Notes: generated from the sequence alone by a model not told the origin. Shown: positions 7,433 to 17,179, counted from the stretch's first letter. The stretch is 64,000 bases of DNA from Nocardia goodfellowii (GCF_017875645.1 NZ_JAGGMR010000001.1:434001-498000), one strand, 5' to 3'. Numbers and translations are program-made.

Positions 7433-9670
7433 GTGAGCACCGGCGGGGATACCGAGACAAAGCGCGATAAACGAGTATGGGCGGCGGTGACGGTCGCGGG
7501 CGTCATCGCCGGATATCTGGCGGTACTCCTGGCCGACCCGCGGCACTACTACACAGACGACACCGAGGCGCAGTACGCGCCCATGTGGGTCGCGCTCGGT
7601 AACCGGTTGCGCGACGGCGAGTTTCCCTGGCTGATCCCGCACGAGTGGATGGCGGGCAACTACACCATCGAGGAAGCCGGGCTGTACAACCCGCCGCAGC
7701 TCCTCGTGCACTTCCTGGCGCCCTCGTTCGACAATCTGGCGCTCTACGCGACGCTGGCCAAACTGGTGTTCTCCATCATCGCGGCGCTCGGCGTCTACCG
7801 GATCTGCCTGGCCTACGGCGCTCGCGCGTACTGGGCCGCGGTGGCGGGCATCGCCTTTCCGCTCAGCGGCTGGTTCCTGTTCTTCGATCAGGCCAGCTGG
7901 ATGACCTGCCTGACGGCCACCGCGTGGATGGTGCACGCGTGGGCGTCGGCGGTGCGGTACGTGCGCGGGCAGAGCGGGCCGATCTCCCTGTTCGTATTCT
8001 TGTATCTGGCGCTGACCGTCCAATATGCCTTTCCCGCGGTCGAATCCGGACTGCTGATGGCCACCATCGTGGCCGGGGAGTACCTGCACCAGCGACAGTG
8101 GCGACCGGTGCTGAACCTGATGCTGGTCTCGGCGCTGGCCGCGTCGGCGGCGCTCATCGCCAACCTGCCGGGCCTGCTGTCCTCGCAGTACACCTGGCGC
8201 GGAAACGCGCGCATCCACAACGATCCATTCCTCACCGTGCCGTGGTCGGAATCGCTGAACGCCAGCCTGCCCAGCACCACACCCGCGTTCACCGCCTGGT
8301 GGGGGCATGTCCAGCCGCTGCCGATGGTGTACATCGCGTGGTTCCTGATTCCGGCGCTGGCGTTCATCGACTGGCGGGCGGCGGCCCGCTCGGCGCGCGA
8401 GCTCAGCAGCGTCGCCCTGTTCGCGACCGCGGTCCTGATGTGGACGGCGGGGCCGGGCGCGATCGGGCCGCTGCGCTGGCCCGCCCGGGTGCTGCCGATG
8501 GTCGCCCTCGCGCTGCTGGTGCTGGTGTGCGTATTGCTCAGCCGCCACGGCACTTTCGCGGTGACCCGCAATCGATTATTCGCGGCGGGCTGCCTGATCG
8601 GCCTGCTGTTCATCCGGTCGTTCTCGGCCGCGCCCGAGATCGTGCTCCGGCACCTCGTCGCGGTCCTGGTCGTCGCGGGCCTCGGCGCCGCGGCGGTCTG
8701 GCTGGCCCGCCGTCGCGGTCCCGCCCTGGCCTGCGGCTTCATCGCGGTGGTGATGTTCCCCATCGCCTACACCCAGGTGGCGATCGCGCCGCAGACGCCG
8801 ATGTCGTACAACTTCCCGGAGCGACGGTCCACGATGACCGCCGCCTTCCCCGACTTCGACGGCGTCACACTGCAATTGGCCGATCGCGCGATTCTCGGCC
8901 CGCAGGACCGCGACAGCACCGCCGCCTACGGCTCGCTGGCCATCGGCAACTACGCCAAGGCGCTGGGCCTCGATTACGTCAACGCCTACACCCCGATCGG
9001 GCACGCACCCTTCGCCGGACAGCTGTGCATGGCCTGGGACGGCAGCACCTGCCCGGACGCGTTCCGGCGCGCGTTCAGCGCCGAACCCGAGACAGGTGCG
9101 CGGATCGTCGATCTGATGAAGGTCGACCGCGTGGTGCTGCACCGCGCCCAGTACCCCGACGCCGGTCTGCACCCTGCCCCAACCGGCTGGAAATGGGTCG
9201 GCTACCCCGGCCACGAACGCTACATCTGGGTGCTCGAACGCGAATCCGGCCTGCTCTCCACGGTGAACGGACTGGTCGCGCACACCATCGACGCCACCGC
9301 CACCTCCCGGGCGAGTGACGAGGCCGCCGCCCACTTGCGCGTCAGTTCCCGCGACGGCGGGCGCGTGGTGTTCGCCCGGCTCTACTGGCCGGGCTACCGA
9401 ATGACACTCGACGGTGCGGAGATCCCGGTCAGCGCGGTAGCCCGGACGTTCCTCGCCGTGGACATCCCCGCCGGCACCGACAACGGCGTCCTCGAACTCA
9501 CCTGGCGACCGCCGGGCTGGAAGGCCGGGCTGGTCGGCGCGGTCGTGGGCGTGACGGGGACGGCGCTGCTGCACTGGGCCTACCTGCGCAACCGCCGCCG
9601 CGACGCCGAGGCGCCGCCGCTCGAGCCGCTCCCGGCCGAGCTGCGCGAACCGGAGCCGGTCCGGGTGTGA
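7433..9670 (+). CDS. Large polytopic membrane protein, YfhO/GT-C-like
   Basis: The 745-residue protein starts at GTG 7433 and contains about 12-13 hydrophobic segments in its first 465 residues. An extracytoplasmic region follows, then a C-terminal beta-rich block (residues about 640-690: VFARLYWPGYRMTLDG and later VDIPAGTDNGVLEL) and a last helix. The early DDTEAQY (near residue 42) could be the acidic loop used by GT-C-fold glycosyltransferases, and the C-terminal block resembles the end of YfhO proteins, which take part in glycosylating cell-wall polymers in Firmicutes. A role in modifying an envelope glycan is therefore an inference. The gene stands alone between the F420 oxidoreductase and the pseudouridine synthase. 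Confidence 0.7.
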   Translation: MSTGGDTETKRDKRVWAAVTVAGVIAGYLAVLLADPRHYYTDDTEAQYAPMWVALGNRLRDGEFPWLIPHEWMAGNYTIEEAGLYNPPQLLVHFLAPSFDNLALYATLAKLVFSIIAALGVYRICLAYGARAYWAAVAGIAFPLSGWFLFFDQASWMTCLTATAWMVHAWASAVRYVRGQSGPISLFVFLYLALTVQYAFPAVESGLLMATIVAGEYLHQRQWRPVLNLMLVSALAASAALIANLPGLLSSQYTWRGNARIHNDPFLTVPWSESLNASLPSTTPAFTAWWGHVQPLPMVYIAWFLIPALAFIDWRAAARSARELSSVALFATAVLMWTAGPGAIGPLRWPARVLPMVALALLVLVCVLLSRHGTFAVTRNRLFAAGCLIGLLFIRSFSAAPEIVLRHLVAVLVVAGLGAAAVWLARRRGPALACGFIAVVMFPIAYTQVAIAPQTPMSYNFPERRSTMTAAFPDFDGVTLQLADRAILGPQDRDSTAAYGSLAIGNYAKALGLDYVNAYTPIGHAPFAGQLCMAWDGSTCPDAFRRAFSAEPETGARIVDLMKVDRVVLHRAQYPDAGLHPAPTGWKWVGYPGHERYIWVLERESGLLSTVNGLVAHTIDATATSRASDEAAAHLRVSSRDGGRVVFARLYWPGYRMTLDGAEIPVSAVARTFLAVDIPAGTDNGVLELTWRPPGWKAGLVGAVVGVTGTALLHWAYLRNRRRDAEAPPLEPLPAELREPEPVRV

Positions 9671-9699
9671 CCAGCGCCTGACCGCAGGGCATAGGGTCG

Positions 9700-10668
9700 A
9701 TGTCGATGAGAAGGAGACAGCAACCGCCACTGCCCAAGCGGTTCGGGCTCGATCCGGCCCGGCTGCGGCTGCCGGAGGACGGGCCGTGGGCGACGATCCG
9801 CGACCACCTGGTCGAGCGGTTGCCCCGGGTCGACCCCGCGCGCATCGACGAGTTGCTGCGCCAGGGCGGGATCGTGGATCTGGCGGGCCCGATCGCGCCG
9901 GACGCGCCCTATGTGCCCGGCGGGGCGGTGTGGTTCCACCGGGATCTGCCCGAGGAAACCGACGTGCCGTTCGACATCACCATCGTGCACCGGGACGACG
10001 ACCTGCTCGTCGTCGACAAGCCGCATTTTCTGGCGACCATTCCCCGCGGACAGCACATCCGGCAGACCGCGCTGGTCCGGCTGCGCCACGAGCTGGGGCT
10101 ACCCGAGTTGATCCCGGCGCATCGGCTGGACCGGGTGACGGCGGGACTGATCCTGTTCGTGATCAATCCGGCGCGCCGCGGCGCGTATCAGACGATGTTC
10201 CACAAGCGTTCCGTGCGTAAGGAATACGAGGCGATCGCACCATACGATCCGGCGTTGGACCTTCCCCGGACGGTGCGCAGCCGGATCATCAAGGAGAAGC
10301 AGGTGCTCGCCGCGCAGGAGGTACCGGGCGAACCGAACGCGGAAACCGTGGTGGAGTTGCTGGAACATCGCGACGGACTCGGGCGCTATCGCCTGAAGCC
10401 GCACACCGGCCGGACCCACCAGTTGCGGCTGCACATGAACGGGCTCGGGATACCGATCCTCGGCGACGACTTCTATCCCGTGCTCACGGACAAGCCGGTG
10501 AATGACTTCACCCGCCCGCTCCAACTGCTGGCCGCGGCCCTGGAATTCACCGATCCGATCACCGGCGAACCCCGGCGCTTCGAAACCACGCGCACGCTCC
10601 AGGCGTGGACCGATCCCCAGGGCTGGGCCGAGGGCTCACCGGCCACGTTTGCCAGTCGGTGGCCATAA
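9700..10668 (+). CDS. RluA-type RNA pseudouridine synthase
   Basis: The 322-residue enzyme converts uridine to pseudouridine in rRNA or tRNA. The catalytic motif HRLDR, with the nucleophilic Asp, is near residue 140; FDITIVHRDDDLLVVDKP precedes it and HTGRTHQLRLHM (motif III) follows near 232. The N-terminal 90 residues form an S4-like or short RNA-binding extension. ATG 9700 is used; ATG 9706 is an in-frame alternative. The substrate position in RNA cannot be read. The next gene begins 17 bases downstream, so co-transcription is possible. Confidence 0.85.
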   Translation: MSMRRRQQPPLPKRFGLDPARLRLPEDGPWATIRDHLVERLPRVDPARIDELLRQGGIVDLAGPIAPDAPYVPGGAVWFHRDLPEETDVPFDITIVHRDDDLLVVDKPHFLATIPRGQHIRQTALVRLRHELGLPELIPAHRLDRVTAGLILFVINPARRGAYQTMFHKRSVRKEYEAIAPYDPALDLPRTVRSRIIKEKQVLAAQEVPGEPNAETVVELLEHRDGLGRYRLKPHTGRTHQLRLHMNGLGIPILGDDFYPVLTDKPVNDFTRPLQLLAAALEFTDPITGEPRRFETTRTLQAWTDPQGWAEGSPATFASRWP

Positions 10669-10685
10669 GCGCGCACCGTCCGGGT

Positions 10686-11498
10686 ATGGCGGAAACGATG
10701 ACGGGTCTTTCGGGGGATACAGCGGGTGCGGGATCGATCCGTACACTGGGCCGGGTGCTTCAGACGGTCGTCGAGGAGCCGGGCCCGGTCCGGCGCAAAG
10801 TGCACGCCTACATCGATGTCGCCGTGGTCGTCGTCGTGCTGGCCGGCACCAACCTGATCGCTCACTTCACCACCGCGCTCGCGAGCATCCTCGCCGTCCC
10901 CATCGCGGCCGTCATCCTGCTCGCGCTGATGCGCAAACGCGGGCTGGGCTGGGCCGAACTCGGCCTGTCCCCGCGGCACTGGCGGCGCGGCACCGTCTAC
11001 GCGCTGGCCGCCGTCGGCATCGTCCTCACCGTGGTGGCGATCGGCGCGCTACTCCCCCTGACCCGCCCGTTCTTCCTCGCCGACCGCTACGCCACCTTCT
11101 CCGGCGCCCTCATCGCCTCGATGATCGTCATCCCGCTGCAAACCGCCATCCCCGAGGAACTGGCCTTCCGCGGCGTCCTGCACGGCACCCTCGACCGCGT
11201 CTACGGCATTCGCGGCGTATTCGCTTCGGGATCCCTGCTTTTCGGTCTCTGGCACATCGCTTCCTCGCTGGGCCTGACCAGTACCAACCGCGGTTTGACC
11301 GCGCTGCTCGGCGGCGGCCTCCCCGCGCAACTGGCCGGTATCGGCTTGGCGGTGCTCGCGACCGCCGCCGCCGGCACCCTGTTCACCTGGCTCCGCCATC
11401 ACACCGGCAGCCTGCTCGCCCCCATCGCCCTGCACTGGTCGGTCAACGGCGCCGGCGCATTGGCCGCCGCGCTCGTCTGGCACACCACCGTCGCCTGA
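10686..11498 (+). CDS. CPBP-family intramembrane glutamic endopeptidase
   Basis: The 270-residue membrane protein carries the three CPBP/CAAX-protease signatures: EELAFRG near residue 157 (EExxxR), WHIASS near 189, and HWSVN near 249. About seven transmembrane helices are predicted by eye. Family members cleave prenylated or other membrane substrates, or serve bacteriocin immunity; no substrate is evident here. ATG 10686 was chosen because an upstream frame extension would overlap the pseudouridine synthase gene; ATG 10698 is another option. Confidence 0.8.
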   Translation: MAETMTGLSGDTAGAGSIRTLGRVLQTVVEEPGPVRRKVHAYIDVAVVVVVLAGTNLIAHFTTALASILAVPIAAVILLALMRKRGLGWAELGLSPRHWRRGTVYALAAVGIVLTVVAIGALLPLTRPFFLADRYATFSGALIASMIVIPLQTAIPEELAFRGVLHGTLDRVYGIRGVFASGSLLFGLWHIASSLGLTSTNRGLTALLGGGLPAQLAGIGLAVLATAAAGTLFTWLRHHTGSLLAPIALHWSVNGAGALAAALVWHTTVA

Positions 11499-11660
11499 AA
11501 CGCGAAAGGCCTTCCGCACCTGCGAAAACGGGAGTCAGGAGGGCGTCGGCGTTGACGTCCGGAGACAGCCGGTTTACGCTCGCTGCGATCAAACGTATGT
11601 TCGAGCAAACTTGTCGCCACCGGTGCGGTGGGCACGTTACCTGGTTCAGGAAGGTTCGCG

Positions 11661-13922
11661 ATGCTCGACGAACAGTCGAACGGCGGAGCCGGCAGTTCTG
11701 AGATTGCCGCATTGGCGGAGCGGGTTGCGACGGCGCGCGGGAAGCTGCCCTTGCAGCACGACGCAGCGCTCGTCGAAGTGCTTTCCGAGGACGAGATCGC
11801 CGCCGAACGCGAGCTGGCGGAGTGGATTCGCCAGCAACGGCGCGGTCAGCGGCGGCGAGCCGTGCAGGACGAGATCGCCGCGGAGAAGCGCGACCGGCGG
11901 ACCTCCACCGCGATCAAACGCGTGGAGGAGGCGGACGCGCGGTGGCATCGGCGGGCGCTCGCGGCGCGGCGCCGAGTCGCCAATCAGGATGCGCGGCTGG
12001 CGCAGTTGTATCGCCGCGCGGAATGGTCTTCCCGGGCGCTGATCGGCGTTGTGGTGCTCGGCATGGTGTGGGCCGGGGTCAATGTGCAGCACAACCTCGT
12101 GCCCAGCGGAGACATGTCCGACCCGCTGTACTGGCTCAGCTACGGCATCGAGGCGATGATCTCGATCCCGATCATCACCATCATGGTGGTGGCGACGACC
12201 GCGGCCCGATGGGGCCGGGAACTGCCGCGAGGCAAGATCGTCTTCTTCGAAATAGCGTTGCTGGGCACGACAATCGGACTCAACGCGGGCCCGCACCTCG
12301 CCGCCGGACACTGGGGCAAGGCCGCCGAATACTCGATCGCACCCGTGATGGTCGGCGTCGTGATCTGGTTGCACGCCTGGGTTTCCGCGCGATACGCCCA
12401 GCTCATCGACAGTGTGGAGGTCGTGGACGACAGCGCGTACCGCGAGCCGCCGAACACCGGTTCGCCGCAGCCGAACGGGCACAGCCACGAACCACGGAAC
12501 CACCTCGACGAGATTCCGCTGCATCGTCTCGATAGTGCAGTGACACAAGGTCTCTCGACGCACCAGCTGCCCGCTGTGCCCCAGTACAACGGGCGACCGG
12601 CGACCAATGGTCACCACCTGAACGGCACCAACGGGTACGCGTTGGCCGGTGTGCGCCCCAGCGACACCAACGGCTACCCGTCAACCGAGACCCACCTCAA
12701 CGGCCACGGAGTCAAGGACACCTTTCGCTCCAACGGCACCAATGGTTATGCGGTCGACACGACCTTTCACACGCACGGTTCCAATGGGCATGCGGCAACC
12801 GAGGCGTTTCACAGCAACACCTTGAACGGGCACGCGGGCGACCACACCATTCACCCCAAGGGCATCAACGGGCATACGGGTGGCGAAATTCTTCACCCGG
12901 ACGGCACTAATGGGCACGCGGGCGACCGAACCGTTCACTCGAACGGCACCAATGGGCACGCGGGTGACCGAACCGTTCGCTTGGACGCCGCCAACGGGCA
13001 CGCAGGCGACCGAACCGTTGACCTCAACAGCTCCAACGGGCATGCGGTGAATGGCAATCGAATCCATCCCAACAACGGTTCCGCGAACCCGCCGACCAGC
13101 AGCGCGGCGCGGGCAACCGAAACCTCCGTCCGTCCCAGCGACCGCAACGGGTATGAGGTAGCCGACTCCCCTACCCACCCCCGCTCGGCGACCGATTCCC
13201 GTACCCACCCCAACAGCCACTCCGCGACCGATTCCCCTGCCCGCCATAGCAATACCAACGGCAAAGCGGCGACCAACCCCGCTATCAACTCCAGCGACAC
13301 CGGCGTCCCGGCGGCAGCCAACTCCAGTACCCGCCTCAGCGCCACCGACGGCAACGCGCCGACTGAAACCCACACCCTTTCCGGCGACACCAGCGGCCAC
13401 GCGCCGACCGAAACCCACACCCGTTCCGTTGACACCACCGGCAACGCGGATGCCGCAACTCGCCACAACGCCCACACCCAGAATCGTCCAGCCGATAGCG
13501 CTGCCGCTCAATCCACCGAAGCCCACGTCCCCGCCGAACCCGAGCCCACCTCGCGTCCCGCGCGCTCCGAACCGGTCGTCGAACAGCTCACCCTCGACGA
13601 TGACCCGGGCCCCGAACCCCGCCATCCCCGCATCACTCTCGATGCCATCGCCGCTGCCCGTGCGGCCGTCGAGAATGCTCCCGAACCGCTTCCGATCGTC
13701 GAACCGGACGAGGAGGACGGGGTTTGGGCGGTCGCGCGGGCCATTATCGAGCGCCGCATGTCGAAGCTGCCCGTCGAGCAGGTCGCCGAAATCCTTACCC
13801 TCGCCGACCAGTCCTGGACACCGACCGGCATCGGCAGCGAGGTCGGCATCTCGTCGGTCGCGGTCTCCAGAATCCTGGAAGCCGCACGCAAACTGCGCAA
13901 TCCGTACGCGCTGGCCACCTAG
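11661..13922 (+). CDS. DUF2637 membrane protein with Asn-Gly repeat region and C-terminal helix-turn-helix
   Basis: ATG 11661 follows AGGAAGG at a good distance and gives 753 residues. Residues 1-115 are highly charged and probably coiled-coil. Four transmembrane helices (about 120-250) with GMVWAGVNVQHN and GIEAMISIPIITIMVV match DUF2637, a family known from actinomycete transfer (spread) loci and chromosomes. Residues 250-640 are low complexity, with NGHAGDRTVHxNGT-like units. The last 70 residues (VWAVARAIIERRMSKL, then TPTGIGSEVGISSVAVSRIL) form a helix-turn-helix. The protein could thus couple the membrane to DNA; partners and target are unknown. No transfer genes lie nearby. Confidence 0.75.
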   Translation: MLDEQSNGGAGSSEIAALAERVATARGKLPLQHDAALVEVLSEDEIAAERELAEWIRQQRRGQRRRAVQDEIAAEKRDRRTSTAIKRVEEADARWHRRALAARRRVANQDARLAQLYRRAEWSSRALIGVVVLGMVWAGVNVQHNLVPSGDMSDPLYWLSYGIEAMISIPIITIMVVATTAARWGRELPRGKIVFFEIALLGTTIGLNAGPHLAAGHWGKAAEYSIAPVMVGVVIWLHAWVSARYAQLIDSVEVVDDSAYREPPNTGSPQPNGHSHEPRNHLDEIPLHRLDSAVTQGLSTHQLPAVPQYNGRPATNGHHLNGTNGYALAGVRPSDTNGYPSTETHLNGHGVKDTFRSNGTNGYAVDTTFHTHGSNGHAATEAFHSNTLNGHAGDHTIHPKGINGHTGGEILHPDGTNGHAGDRTVHSNGTNGHAGDRTVRLDAANGHAGDRTVDLNSSNGHAVNGNRIHPNNGSANPPTSSAARATETSVRPSDRNGYEVADSPTHPRSATDSRTHPNSHSATDSPARHSNTNGKAATNPAINSSDTGVPAAANSSTRLSATDGNAPTETHTLSGDTSGHAPTETHTRSVDTTGNADAATRHNAHTQNRPADSAAAQSTEAHVPAEPEPTSRPARSEPVVEQLTLDDDPGPEPRHPRITLDAIAAARAAVENAPEPLPIVEPDEEDGVWAVARAIIERRMSKLPVEQVAEILTLADQSWTPTGIGSEVGISSVAVSRILEAARKLRNPYALAT
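12750..13075 (+). repeat. 42-bp in-frame tandem repeats (14-residue NGHAGDRTV units)
   Basis: Within the DUF2637 protein, units of 14 residues that begin with NGHAGDRTV recur most cleanly at about 12900-13040, with decayed copies on both sides back to about 12600. The period of 42 bases preserves frame. Further downstream the Asn/Thr/Ser-rich sequence continues without a clear period. Confidence 0.75.
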
Positions 13923-14014
13923 ACCTCACAAACACGCCCGGAGGGACAACACGCACCGCCGGACACGCGACGGTTAGGTCGCTGCTTGCACGGTGTGCAA
14001 CGATCCGACACGTG

Positions 14015-14509
14015 ATGCGCAGCGTGGAGATCACCGCCGCCCTGACGGGACCGATCGACCGAGAGCATCGGTCCAGGCTGTACTGGGAGCGCCTGATCGA
14101 GTTCAGCCTGGATTGCTTCATCTGCGAAAGGGCCGGGCGCACAACGATCTTGAAGTACGGTGCCGAACGCGCCATCTGCAGCGGCGATACCGAGCACGGT
14201 CAGCATTTCAGCGCGGCGCGCATTTCCTCGTTCGACCACACGCACGGTAGCGATCGAATCGTGCTGCGCTCGATCGTGGATTTCTGGTGGGCCCCGTTCG
14301 ACGACACCAAGCGCGACCTGCAAGCCGTGGCGCCGACCAAAACACCTTGGGTGCGTTTACATCTCGGCTATTCGTGCCCGCACAAGGACGAGGCGGGCAA
14401 GGAGTCGATCCAGACGAACCTGGTGCGCCCGTACGAATTGACCTGTGCCCACTGCGAAACCCTCATCGCCGTCAACGAGGAGTCACCCGCCATCCGGCTG
14501 CTGGCCTGA
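14015..14509 (+). CDS. Hypothetical protein with zinc-ribbon-like cysteine pairs
   Basis: The 164-residue product starts at ATG 14015 (GTG 14012 is the adjacent alternative). I do not recognise the family. It has a CFIC pair near residue 33 and a possible metal knuckle near the end, SCPHKDEAGKE followed 20 residues later by CAHC, which together could bind zinc. There are no hydrophobic segments or signal peptide, so it is likely cytoplasmic. It is followed by a hairpin terminator shared with the convergent MMPL gene. Translation is supported by its compact, aromatic-rich composition, which differs from the Arg/Ala-rich shadow frames. Confidence 0.6.
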   Translation: MRSVEITAALTGPIDREHRSRLYWERLIEFSLDCFICERAGRTTILKYGAERAICSGDTEHGQHFSAARISSFDHTHGSDRIVLRSIVDFWWAPFDDTKRDLQAVAPTKTPWVRLHLGYSCPHKDEAGKESIQTNLVRPYELTCAHCETLIAVNEESPAIRLLA

Positions 14510-14515
14510 TCAGCA

Positions 14516-14550
14516 CGAAGGCCCGCCTCCAAATCGGGAGCGGGCCTTCG
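14516..14550. terminator. Hairpin terminator between zinc-ribbon-like protein and MMPL gene
   Basis: An 11-bp inverted repeat CGAAGGCCCGC / GCGGGCCTTCG (14516-14526 and 14540-14550) with a 13-base loop lies 6 bases after one stop and 8 bases before the convergent stop. The arms resemble those of the terminator after rpsQ. Confidence 0.75.
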
Positions 14551-14558
14551 GCATTCGC

Positions 14559-16724
14559 CTATTTCGCCCGGCCCCCGCTGCTGGACCGAACCCGGGAGTC
14601 GTATACCCCGGCCGGAGCGAGCGGCGGCTGCCCGGCCCCGCGATCACCATGCCCGGGCCACCACGCGGCCCGGCCGATCAGCGCGGTCACAGCCGGCGTG
14701 AAGAACATGGCCATCACGAAGGCGGCGATTCCGATACCGATCGAGATGGCGAATCCCATCTGCGACAGCGTGTTGTTGCCCGCCAGCATCATCGAGGCGA
14801 AGGTGCCCGCCAAAATGATCCCGGCCGCGGCCACGGTGGGTCCGGTGTGCCGTAGGGCCGATGCCGCGGCTTCCCGCGGACTACGCCCCTCCCGCGCCTC
14901 CTCCCGCAAGCGGGCGACCATGAGGATGTTGTAGTCCGTGCCCAGCGCGACGACGAACAGGTACATGATCACCGGCAGCGTGAAGATCAGCCCGGAATTG
15001 CCCTGAATGTGTTGGAACACAAGCACTGTCGAGCCCAGCGTCGCCGCGAAGCCGAGGAACACCGACGCCATCAGATACCAGGGCGCGACCAGACTGCGCA
15101 GCAACAGCGCGAGCACGAGCATGATCAGCACCGCCGCCACCGGGAACACGATCGCGTAATCGTGGTTCATCGCCGCCTGGAAGTCGACGAACACCGAGGT
15201 GATGCCGCCGACCAGCGCGGTCGTGCCCGGCGGCGCGGCCTCGTGGGCGATCGCACGCAGCGGACCTCGCACCGTGTCGAGGGCCGCGTCGGATTCCGGT
15301 GCGTCGGCCAGCGTCACCTGGAAGTCGGCCACCATCTTGTCCGCCGACAACTGCGCGGCGCCGACCTGCCCGACTCCGGGCACCTGAGCCAACGTGGTCC
15401 GGTATCCCTCCAACTGCTCGGCGGTCAGCGGCCCATCCGATCGCAGCAGCACATCGGACGGCTGGGTCGCGCCCGCGGGCAAACCCTTCAGCAATTCCTT
15501 GTTGTAGACCACGGATTCGGAGGCATCCGAGGTCGACCCGGAACCGAGGTCGAAGGTCGGGTTGAACCCGATGGCCAGCACACCCAGGGCGACCAGCACA
15601 CCGCCGGAAACGACGGCGAACAGTCCGGGGCGCCGGCCCATGGCGTTGCCGACCGCCGCGAAGCGCGCGCTCGCGGGCTCCGACCGCCACGACTTCGACG
15701 GCCAGAACACCTTCGTCCCGAGCAGCGAGACCACCGCGGGCACCAGCGTCAATCCGGCCACCAGTGCGACCGCGACCGCGATAGCCAGCGCCGGGCCCAG
15801 CGCCCGGAACATCCCGAGACTGGACAGCACCAGTGCCATGAACGCGATGATCACCGCGCCCGCCGCCGAGGTGATCGCTTCGCCGACGCGTGCGACGGCG
15901 CTGACCATCGCCGTCTTCGGATCCTCGCCGGCGCGCAGCCGCTCCCGGTAGCGGAACATCAGGAACAGGATGTAGTCGGTGCCGACACCGAACAGCACGA
16001 CCAGCAGGATGGAGTTCACCGAGGTGTCCATCTCGAGGTCGAAAGCCTTGGCCGCCATTGCGATCAAGCCGCCCACGGTGCCGGAGATCGCGCCGATGAC
16101 GACGATCGGCAACAGCGCGATCACCGGACTGCGGAAGATCACCAGCAGCAACACCAGGATCAGCACGATCGTGGCGATGCCGATGATGGCCATGCCCTTC
16201 TCGCTGGATTCGGTCTGGTCCAGGGTCGAGGCCGCCATACCGGTGATACCGGCTTTCAGCTCGGTGCCCGTCACCCGCTCGCGCAACTGTTCGCGCAGTG
16301 CCCGCACCGCGTCGCCCTGCGTCTTGTCCGCGGGATTGGTGACCTTGTCCATCTGTACCGCGATCACCTGGATCAGGCGGTTCTCCGACGGTGGTGTGGG
16401 ATGCACGCCGGTGACGCCCTTGACGTGCTCCCCGGCGAGTTCGGTCGCCGTCGCCAGGACCGAGGCGGAGTCGGATTCGGTCAGTGGGGCGCCGTCCTCG
16501 CGCGCCACCACGATCAAAGCGGCCGGGGCCGAGGCCTGCGGGAAAGCCTTCTCCTGCAGTTGCATTGCCTGGATGGATTCGTAATGCGAAGGCAGGAACG
16601 AAGATTGGTCGGTGGTCGAGGTGAATTCCGGCGCCGTGGCCAAGACCGCGACGATGGCGACGGCCCACAGGCCGATCACCTTCCACGGGTGATGGACGAC
16701 AACGCGCCCGAGTCGAGCGAACAT
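14559..16724 (-). CDS. MMPL-family RND transporter
   Basis: The start at ATG 16724 is supported by AAAGGA seven bases upstream and gives 721 residues; a longer frame to 16805 would overlap the preceding gene. The protein has the duplicated RND layout: an N-terminal helix (KVIGLWAVAIVAVLA), a large external loop, five helices including GVGTDYILFLMFRYRERL, a second N-terminal-type helix near residue 375, a second external loop, and five further helices with ALGTDYNILMVARLREE near 615. The two GTDY motifs contain the proton-relay Asp/Tyr of MmpL proteins. Such transporters export lipids, siderophores or drugs. It is co-transcribed with the upstream EXLDI protein (26-base gap), a pairing that suggests a small regulated efflux unit. 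Confidence 0.85.
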   Translation of the reverse strand: MFARLGRVVVHHPWKVIGLWAVAIVAVLATAPEFTSTTDQSSFLPSHYESIQAMQLQEKAFPQASAPAALIVVAREDGAPLTESDSASVLATATELAGEHVKGVTGVHPTPPSENRLIQVIAVQMDKVTNPADKTQGDAVRALREQLRERVTGTELKAGITGMAASTLDQTESSEKGMAIIGIATIVLILVLLLVIFRSPVIALLPIVVIGAISGTVGGLIAMAAKAFDLEMDTSVNSILLVVLFGVGTDYILFLMFRYRERLRAGEDPKTAMVSAVARVGEAITSAAGAVIIAFMALVLSSLGMFRALGPALAIAVAVALVAGLTLVPAVVSLLGTKVFWPSKSWRSEPASARFAAVGNAMGRRPGLFAVVSGGVLVALGVLAIGFNPTFDLGSGSTSDASESVVYNKELLKGLPAGATQPSDVLLRSDGPLTAEQLEGYRTTLAQVPGVGQVGAAQLSADKMVADFQVTLADAPESDAALDTVRGPLRAIAHEAAPPGTTALVGGITSVFVDFQAAMNHDYAIVFPVAAVLIMLVLALLLRSLVAPWYLMASVFLGFAATLGSTVLVFQHIQGNSGLIFTLPVIMYLFVVALGTDYNILMVARLREEAREGRSPREAAASALRHTGPTVAAAGIILAGTFASMMLAGNNTLSQMGFAISIGIGIAAFVMAMFFTPAVTALIGRAAWWPGHGDRGAGQPPLAPAGVYDSRVRSSSGGRAK

Positions 16725-16750
16725 GCGGAGATCCTTTCGAGGGCTCGACG

Positions 16751-17179
16751 TCAGACGTCCAGGTCCTGAGTGCTCGGGTTCTGCACGACGTCGGCGACCT
16801 CGCAATAGATGCGGGCGGGCACGCGCTCGCGGAGTTCCTCTAGCGTGTCGAGGATTTCGACGGTGTAGTCACCCGCCCCGTGCGCATCACCCAGGGGATT
16901 GACGGATTGCGAAAGCCAGCTCTTCCAGTCGTTGCCCCAATTGCACACCTCGGCCAGTTCCATCCAGTTCGACTGCCGCTGGTGCACCACGTATTTGCCC
17001 TTGCGGCTGCGGTAGACCCGGATCACGGCGACACCGGCCGCGCCCGCGGTGCAGGTCTCCGCGAGGCGCTTGCCGTAGAACCGCTGGGCGCGGTGGCCGC
17101 CGGGTCCGACCTTCAGGGTGATGTGCTCCAGGTCGTCCGGCGTTTTGGTGACGTCGACGGGCTGTGGGTCGGTGGTCAT
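16751..17179 (-). CDS. EXLDI-type protein
   Basis: The 142-residue product starts at ATG 17179, with GAGGGG just upstream. The segments HITLKVGPGGHRAQRF, VIRVYRSRKGKYVVHQ, VEILDTLEELRERVP and the terminal QDLDV match what I recall of the actinobacterial EXLDI family, named after its conserved C-terminal tetrapeptide-like end (here LDV instead of LDI). The function is unknown. The gene lies immediately upstream of an MMPL transporter and downstream of a palindromic operator-like site, so it may be a regulator or accessory of that transporter. Confidence 0.65.
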   Translation of the reverse strand: MTTDPQPVDVTKTPDDLEHITLKVGPGGHRAQRFYGKRLAETCTAGAAGVAVIRVYRSRKGKYVVHQRQSNWMELAEVCNWGNDWKSWLSQSVNPLGDAHGAGDYTVEILDTLEELRERVPARIYCEVADVVQNPSTQDLDV

